A program made the position numbers and the translations under genes. Below, in pieces: positions 56,217 through 64,000 of a stretch of 64,000 nucleotides of DNA; positions within the stretch are counted from its first letter, which is position 1, and every line of letters begins with the position of its first letter. This DNA is from Acanthochromis polyacanthus (Eukaryota; Chordata; Actinopteri; Pomacentridae), in the NCBI RefSeq assembly GCF_021347895.1, contig NC_067136.1:6447066-6511065 (forward strand). The letters are read 5' to 3'. The notes beneath the pieces were generated by a model. It did no database searches, was not told where the DNA came from, and saw nothing but the letters and a program-made list of their open reading frames with translations.

Positions 56217-56775
56217 CAACCCGGTCTCACGGGGATTCGTGAAACTGTCACGTAAGTTTTAGTTTCGGTTTCGTGCGCACCAACACGATTTCGTCATGTT
56301 TTTCGTGCCGCTCACCACGAAATGTTTTTCGCTGTGGTAATCACATCTGAAAGTGGTTTATACCGGCGGATTCATGACGATCTAAGCTGTCCATCGGCGT
56401 ATACTGCTTGTGTGATCGCGTTTGCGGCCGCCGGCCGCCGGACATTCTTGAAATTCCTATGCAAATTGGTAAGTGTACCACCGGCTTATGGTTAGGTTAT
56501 GGTTAGGTTATGGTTAGGATTATGGTTAGGGTTATGTTTAGGGACGATGTCATGCAAAATATAGCGTTGGATTCGCCACGGTTTTACATTAAAAATATAA
56601 TATACACATTCTTTTGAAATACGTTCTGAGTGGCACGAAAAGTCCGCCGTTTAAAATACATTGGTGCGCATTTCGTGGTGAGCGGCACGAAAAACATGAC
56701 GAAATCGTGTTGGTGCACACGAAACCGAAACTAAAACTTACGTGACAGTTTCACGAATCCTCGTGAGATCGGGCT
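56217..56775. mobile_element. Foldback element with 7-bp TSD (copy C)
   Basis: Same arms as 26312-27308: CAACCCGGTCTCACGGGG at the left and the inverse ending GTGAGATCGGGCTG at the right. The direct repeat GCTCGTC flanks it (56210-56216 and 56776-56782). The middle differs: one GCGGCCGC-type palindrome and a short GGTTAGGTTATG repeat (56490-56540). No protein. Confidence 0.9.
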
Positions 56776-57112
56776 GGCTCGTCACACACTCAGTGTGCTC
56801 CTCGCCCTGATTATCTGGCCGCATGCCATTGGCCATCCCATGTTAGCCGGTTAGCCTTTTATTCTCCTCTTTCACTTTATTTCATTTGCCCAGGGGTGAC
56901 CAGTAGTCCTGTTTTCATATTTCCTTTGATGGGTTTAGTTGGGGTTTTTCCCTTAGTTTGGACGTGGAAACCGCTCGTACGACAGCATAGCAGTTAGCTG
57001 GGGACTACGTCCTTTTGTTGAGTTTGGCTGGCGCTCCTGGGCCATCTTTCGTTTGTTACTTTGAGTTTTTTCCTGATTTTGGGGCACAAGTGGTAAGGAA
57101 TCTTTGTTTTCT

Positions 57113-58157
57113 TTTGGATGGCGGACAAGATGGCGCCGCTGTGTTTGGCCTGCCACTTGCTCCTCTGTGCCCCGCTGTCTTATGGATTTGTAGTCGTGTC
57201 ATCGGCTATTGCATATGACCGAGCAACGCTTCTGGAATTGCATTTTCCGTTTAATCATCTTATTAATGGACAATTCTACAAACCTCCGCCACCACTGCTG
57301 TCATCAATTCCTGCCTTCCTTAGTCGCCGTGTCTGCCCACTTCCAGGTAGTAAGCGCCGCAGGAGACGTTGTCTGAGAGGAGGGCTACATGTCAGGTTTC
57401 AGTCTTACATGGATTTACCTTGGATTAGGAGTGGTGAGCTGTGGCCTGCCTGCGCCGTCCCCAATGGAGCCCGTGAATGCTACCGCTGGCTTCGTCCTGT
57501 TGGCCCGGACACCGCCATCTCAGTTGGTGTTGGGTGGAGAAATCCTCGCACGGCCGCATCCTGGAAAACCTCTGCCCGATTACTCGTGCGACAGCGTTGT
57601 CTGCCGCCTCATCCACGCTCCGCATGGGGTTTTGCAATGACAGATCGATCAACAAGAAAATGTTTGTCTTCAACGATATCATCTCCTCCCACAATCTAGA
57701 CTTCCTCTTCCTCATGGAAACGTGGCTGCCACCAGGTGATGTCAGTCTGTTCTCGCAGGTCCTCCCCTCCGGCTACCGGTTCCTAAACTCCCCGAGGCAA
57801 ATGGGGAGGGCTGGGGGGATAGCCACCACATACAAACAGTCCTTGAAGTGCCGCCAACTGTCCACCAGGGGGTACTCCAGTTTTGAGCTCCAAGTATTTG
57901 TACTGACTCTGCCCTGTCCCATTCTGTGTGCTGTCACCTATCGGCCGCCGAAACTGAAAAAGGATTTCCTGAGTGAGTTTTCCGATTTTCTAGCGGAGTT
58001 TATGCCAAAGTTTGAAAACATTCTAATCTGTGGGGACTTTAACATCCCCATTTGCTGCCCCTCAGATGAGTTGGCCAATAACTTTAAATCTCTCTTAGAC
58101 TCTCTGGATCTCACACAGTCTGTCTCTGGTCCCACTCATAGGTTAGGTCATACATTA
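57113..58157 (+). mobile_element. L2-type LINE, 5' part (endonuclease), plus strand
   Basis: Begins with GATGGCGGACAAGATGGCGC, a 5' end typical of L2 copies. The endonuclease is readable from about 57630: CNDRSINKKMFVFNDIISSH, FLFLMETWLPPGD, CAVTYRPPKLKKDFL, ENILICGDFNIPIC and TQSVSGPTHRLGHTL. The upstream frame (57118-57699) partly overlaps in another register. It is cut at 58157 by the tail of a minus-strand L2; the expected continuation is not found farther on. Confidence 0.75.
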
Positions 58158-58343
58158 TCAATCAATCAATCAGAGTTTATTTCTATAGCACTTTTCATAC
58201 AAAAGTAACGCAAAGTGCTTAACAAGTTAAAAACAAACAATAAAAAACAATAAAAAGACAATGGCCCACATCCCTCCCAAACCCTGCCCCACAGCATACT
58301 TCCTAAGACACAGACATACACACACAGACAGTCACACAGCCAT

Positions 58344-58379
<36 letters not shown>

Positions 58380-60990
58380 TAGTCAAAGAAATAATAGTGT
58401 CTGTTGGCTGAGAGCAGAAGCACCTGAAAGAGGAAACACCATCATTGAGAGCCGCCCGCACCTGGTGCAGCAGCAGGCCCCGTCAGGCCCAACAGGCCAG
58501 CTAGCTCCAGGACCATTAGGCCCAGGCCCTGCCAAAGCCCCAGATGCAGACGGCTCCCCACTGAGGAAACACTGGAATCTAAAATAGACGTGTTAAAAAT
58601 AACAGGTAAAACTAAAAATTGAAGAATAAAATAGCTACTAAAAGATAAAGAATAGTAAAATAGTAAATAAATAGTAAAATAAATGGTAAAATAGATAGTA
58701 AAATAAATACTAAAATAGTGAAATAATAAAATAGTATACAAAATAATAAAATAAAGTATAAATAAAAGCAAAACCAGGGAATAAACAGAATAAATCAAGG
58801 CATTAAGATAAAATAAAAGCATTATGTAAAAGCCAGTTTAAAAAGGTGAGTCTTGAGCCTGTGTTTAAAAGTCTCTACGTTCTCTACAGCCCTCAGGTCC
58901 TCTGGCAGGCTGTTCCACAGGCGAGGGCCATAATGATGAAAAGCTGCCTCGCCATGTGTCACTGTATTCACCTTGGGAATTGTTAAAAGGCCAGTGCCAG
59001 AGGACCTGAGGGTCCGTGAGGGTTCATAAGGTAAAAGTAGATCAGACAAATATGAAGGCCCAAGACCATTAATACATTTAAAAACTGTTAGAATAATTTT
59101 AAAATCTACCCTGAAGCACACAGGGAACCAATGCAGTGATTTTAAAACTGGTGTAATGTGGTCCCGCTTTCTGGTCTTCGTCAGGACTCGTGCAGCTGAG
59201 TTCTGCAATAATTGGAAGTGAGAGATAGTTTTTTTGGGAAGACCAGAAAGCAGGGCATTACAGTAGTCCATTCTACTGGAAATAAAAGCATGCATTAACA
59301 TCTCTGTGTTTGCTAGAGAGAGAAATGGGCGGACTCTGGCTATATTCTTTAAATGGTAAAAACCTGTTTTAGTTACTTGTTTAAGATGAGGTATAAAATT
59401 AAGCTCAGAGTCAAAAATGACGCCCAGATTTTTACAGAAACAGAGGGTTTAAAAGATAGCGAAGACAGTTTTCAGAAAAGTTTCTCTCTCTTGGCTTCAG
59501 GGCCGATAACTAAAACCTCAGTCTTGTCCTGGTTGAGCTGCAAGAAATTCTCTGCCATCCAAGATTTGATGTCTAAAATACAGTTAAAAAGGGCATCGAC
59601 TGGCCCTGTGTCATCAGGAGACACGGCAATGTAAAGTTGAGTATCATCAGCATAACTGTGAAAACTGATTCCGTGTCTCCTGGTGACATCTCCAAGTGGG
59701 AGCATGTATAAGTTGAAAAGAATGGGACCTAAAATTGAGCCTTGAGGCACGCCATATTTCATTTTATGGACATCTGATGAGCATGTATCCAAACTTACCA
59801 GAAAACTTCTGTCAGAGAGATAGGAGTAAAACCATTTTAAAACAGTCCCAGAGAGGCCAACCAGGTGTTTAAGTCTAGATAAAAGAATTGGATGATCTAC
59901 TGTGTCAAAGGCTGCACTTAAGTCCAGTAGCACCAGAACAGAAAGTTTATGGGAGTCTAAATTACTCCTGAGGTCGTTAACAATTTTTAACAAAGCCGTC
60001 TCTGTGCTGTGGTTCGTCCTAAAACCTGACTGAAATTTCTCTAAAATATTGTGTCTTTTTAAAAAAGCATTCAGCTGAGTAAAAACTATTTTCTCTAAAA
60101 CTTTGCTTAAAAATGGTAAGTTGGATACTGGTCTGTAATTATTAAAAATAGCAGGATCCAGATTAGTCTTCTTCAGAAGGGGCCTCACCACTGCCGTTTT
60201 AAAAGCAGCAGGGAAGACCCCTGTCTGAAGGGAGCAATTCATGATGTTTAAAAGCTCGTCTTCAAGATGCCCATAAAATGTCTTAAAAAATGAAGTGGGG
60301 ATGGGATCTAAAAGACAGGTTGTTGAGTTCAATTGGGATAAAATTCTACCAAATGTGCTTGCATCAACCAGGTCAAAACTGTCCACTGTTTCCACAGTTA
60401 AAGACAGAGTCGCAGAAGCAGTAAAAGTAGAGGCAGTTTTCAGATTTGATAAAATGCTAGATCTAATGGACTCTGTCTTCCTTCCGAAGTGGAATGCAAA
60501 TTCCTCACAGAGTGTGTTACTTATGAAGCCCTTATAATTATTGGAAGTGGGGTTGAGTAGTTTGTCGATGGTTGAGAAAAGAAATTTGGTATTGTTTTTG
60601 TGACTGGCAATCAGTTTTGAGAAGTAGTTGTTTCGGGCTTGCTTAAGTGCACTGTTGTATGTTTTTACTAGATCACGAAATATTTGATAATTTACTGTCA
60701 ATTTGTTTTTCCTCCATTTTCTCTCCGCTGCTCTGCATTTCCTCTTCAGTGTTTTGTTTCCTCAGTCCTCCATGGTGGTATGTTTTTTATATGTATCTGT
60801 TTTGTTACAAAGGGAGCAGCTGAGTCGAGGCTTGACTTGAGTTTACAGTTAAAATAGTCAACAATAAAATCGCAGGGAGCTGGTAGAAAAGCCGGAGGAT
60901 AGTTCTCTAAAATGTCTAAAAAATCTGCAGCCACTACAGAAGTCAAATAGCGCTTCCTCACAGTTCTCACAGGGGCCTCCTGTTGGATAA
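58158..60990 (-). mobile_element. L2-type LINE, minus strand, 3' two thirds
   Basis: The 3' end is the short (ATCA)n tract at 58158-58172 on plus, that is, TGATTGAT on minus. The 3' UTR includes a (CA)n (58348-58377) and a TAAAATA-rich stretch (58620-58760). ORF2 is read from 60970 to 58822. The 5' end is lost at a small inverted duplication (60970-61008). Confidence 0.85.
58822..60970 (-). pseudogene. L2 reverse transcriptase ORF, two or three frame breaks
   Basis: Open pieces in order: 60970-60746, 60701-59472 (409 codons) and 59301-58822. Motifs: LDPIPTSFFKTF, NYRPVSNLPFLSKVLEK, FRTNHSTETALLKIV, LVLLDLSAAFDTVDH, YGVPQGSILGPILF, HSYADDTQLYI and NFLQLNQDKTEVLVIG in the long piece; MDYCNALLSGLPKK and YGPRLWNSLPEDLRAVENVE in the last. 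RT catalytic motifs are all in one intact frame; breaks fall near 60720 and 59310-59470. Confidence 0.85.
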
Positions 60991-61008
60991 AACCAACAGG
61001 AGGCCCCT
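60970..61008. repeat. Inverted duplication at the L2 break point
   Basis: GGGGCCTCCTGTTGG, six bases, then CCAACAGGAGGCCCC: a perfect 15-base stem. The right arm or left arm is L2 coding sequence (reads QEAPVRTV on minus); the other arm is its inverted copy. Confidence 0.85.
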
Positions 61009-61009
61009 A

Positions 61010-62485
<1,476 letters not shown>

Positions 62486-63702
62486 TATAAACACAATTTA
62501 AATATAATATGCATTAATATAAAATATATAACTTTTATAACTTTGCTGTCTTGCATAAAGTGGATAGTCAAACTGAAAAAAAGCACAAACACATTTAAAT
62601 ACATGATTTCTGTATCATTTAATGACTTTTGTTTTACTTTATTATTAGCACTAGAAATGATAAAGGACAGATTATGAATCAACACCTTGGAGCAAATTCC
62701 AGCCTATGAAGTATGTGTCTGGAAAAGTCTGAAATTTAAAGGTAAGGACTCCAGGAAGAGCAGTCACAGTTAAACAGTCCAGTGTCTGATGGCTAATATT
62801 TTATCTTCCTATGTCCTAAATGAATGCACAGCTTGAATTCTGGCTTTGTGGATAAAGGCTGTACCTCCTTTATTCTGGTCCCTGCATTAATGTTTCTCTT
62901 TCAGTTTACCAATGAACAACTGGTCCTGTTTAGCTCCAACAGTCAGCCTGAGTCTCCTACAAACAATCAGCAGGATGACAGTCAGTCAGACATTTTCACT
63001 GTTGGTTATCTTTGATTCTTGTCATGATCACAGAACACTTGTTTAATCAGCTACGATCCGTCAGTGCTCTTTTTAGTGTCTACTCTCTCAGATCAATACA
63101 GCCACCCTCGAGTGATGTCAAAGGTCAAACATAGACTGCCTCTAAACAAAGATGTGAGGAGTGAACAATGATCTGGTTTGTGGTGATTCCATGTTACATT
63201 CCAGTTTTATTGCCAGGTGTGTTTCTGGATGGTGTTTCAAATCCATGCTCCATGTGCCCCCTTTTGACTTTGAGCAGCTGCTCCTCCACAGGTCTCTGTA
63301 CAGCCCTGCCATCTAGTCATAGTAATAATCATAACAATAATAATAATCCGTTTTGTTACTCATCATGAACATGTATCAGATTGTGCAAAAACATGTTCAT
63401 ACATTATACTCAGCAGAAAATAATAATCCTGTATAATGTTTTTATGGCAGTGTTTTTTAAAGTCTTGAGTTTTTATTAGATGCTGACACCACATAAAAAT
63501 AATAATAACACTAATGTATCAAAGCTCAGAGCCAAAATACAAAAACAGCAAAAGTTATTCAATCCTTAAAACAAAAACAATATGAGTAATCACATTATTA
63601 CACTGCTGGTAAATACACTGATTCTTACAAAATAAGAGCCTGTCCAGGTCCATCAGAGGGAGAATTAATGGATATTAGAATATATGAACTTTATAAACTC
63701 AC
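62486..63702. other. Unassigned DNA upstream of the receptor set
   Basis: Mostly AT-rich. One plus-strand stretch (62907-63015) after a CTCTTTCAG acceptor reads FTNEQLVLFSSNSQPESPTN and ends DIFTVGYL-stop, which may be an orphan C-terminal exon. Another (63168-63230), starting MIWFVVIPCYIPVLLPG and followed by GTGTGT, looks like a leader but is weak. An (ATA)-type short repeat is near 63325-63350. Confidence 0.3.
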
Positions 63703-63763
63703 CTTCAGAAAAGCAGATCAGGAAACACATGAAACAGAATGATGCAGATGTTCCAGCAGACAT
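63703..63763 (-). CDS. Receptor leader exon (signal peptide)
   Basis: A 61-base exon on minus: ATG at 63763, MSAGTSASFCFMCFLICFSE, one further base, then donor GTGAGTTTAT, phase 1. The hydrophobic core FCFMCFLICF suits a signal peptide. It fits the phase-1 acceptors at 44892 and 41904, which otherwise lack a leader on this strand, although 18.8 kb of mostly mobile DNA lies between. It could equally lead an exon set outside the window if the order was rearranged. Confidence 0.65.
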
Positions 63764-64000
63764 TCTACCGTTTTCTTCCCCCTTTGATCTCACTGGTAGT
63801 TTGGTACAAATATCCAATTTAAAAAAAAAACAAAGTTTAACCAGTAAACACACGTTAATGTTATTTACTGATTATTATTTTAGAGTAGAATCTGTGAGGA
63901 GCAGCAGAGTAAAGAAGAAACACCTGTGATAAACTCAGTATCCTCTCCAGAGCCCACAGGTGTGCAGGTGGAGCTTCACTAGCTCTGTTTCCTATAAATC
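63764..64000 (-). promoter_or_regulatory. Upstream region shared by the three leader exons
   Basis: Similar text (GTAAACACACGTTAATGTTATTTACTGATTATT) occurs upstream of the leaders at 3602 and 4174 (ACATTAATGTCGTTTACC, ACTAATGTAAAGTCATTCAC). The conservation suggests duplicated promoter DNA. No TATA box could be assigned. Confidence 0.35.

Larger units (their letters stand above)
50457..57110 (+). mobile_element. Ty3/Gypsy LTR retrotransposon, fragmented
   Basis: Parts on plus in the normal order: gag 50457-51019, nucleocapsid and protease 51041-51520, RT 54547-54966, RNase H 55625-55980, then a 3' LTR-like region from TGTTATGTGC at 55984 to about 57110. Insertions between parts: the TTAA element 51598-52507, the mariner 52620-54183, an L2 tail 54967-55620, and foldback copy C 56217-56775. 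The integrase is missing. The 5' LTR is not in the window. Confidence 0.8.

Noticed and set aside
57118..57699. 193-codon frame at the 5' end of the plus L2 as a separate protein
   Set aside because: It overlaps the endonuclease frame and looks like 5' UTR/ORF1-like L2 text; I could not support a distinct product.

Overview
The window is vertebrate nuclear DNA, most likely from a percomorph teleost. The signs are split exons with GT..AG borders, a small cluster of immunoglobulin V-set receptor exons, CA microsatellites, and a dense nest of fish-type transposable elements (L1 and L2 LINEs, Ty3/Gypsy, Tc1/mariner, hAT-like, CACTA-like). Family names come from recognition of motifs and remembered families; no database was searched.

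Host backbone. Exons of B7/butyrophilin-like receptors lie on the minus strand at both ends of the nest. Copy 1 is complete: leader 3602-3539, V-set 1426-1082, transmembrane/tail 920-709. A spare leader exon is at 4174-4123. A second set has V-set exons at 44892-44539 and 41904-41548, a transmembrane/tail exon at 41386-41118, and a leader exon at 63763-63703. All exon borders are phase 1, so they can be combined freely. Bases 1 to about 1465 are a diverged duplicate of about 40480-41945. The ~36 kb between the copies and the ~18 kb inside the second set are almost entirely mobile DNA.

Mobile regions, left to right. 4981-10185: a terminal-inverted-repeat (TIR) element carrying a SAMD3-like gene. 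10440-17118: an L1, split by a second, 2.1-kb TIR element (13083-15193) carrying a relative of that gene. 17119-25001: a 7.9-kb element with ~525-bp TIRs and two convergent genes, a DDE integrase (+) and a HECT ubiquitin-ligase-like protein (-). 25359-30083: a minus-strand L1 with a long target-site duplication (TSD), holding an LTR-like element (25812-27940, TSD GATAA), which itself holds a GC-rich foldback element (26312-27308, 7-bp TSD). 30500-32240: a CACTA-like transposase relic. 32772-34471: an L2. 35149-35852 and 36521-38130: Tc1 elements. 38935-39722: a LINE 3' end. 42660-44218: a hAT-like non-autonomous element. 44925-45933: a 43-bp minisatellite. 45934-50190: an L1 region. 50457-57110: a Gypsy element broken by a TTAA element, an intact DD37E mariner, an L2 tail and a second foldback copy. 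57113-60990: two L2 copies. 61010-62485: a Tc1 with an intact transposase.

Most element genes are visibly broken. The two exceptions are the DD37E transposase (52836-53849) and the Tc1 transposase (61069-62103). The most unusual content is the integrase-plus-HECT element and the two TIR elements that move SAMD3-like gene pieces.
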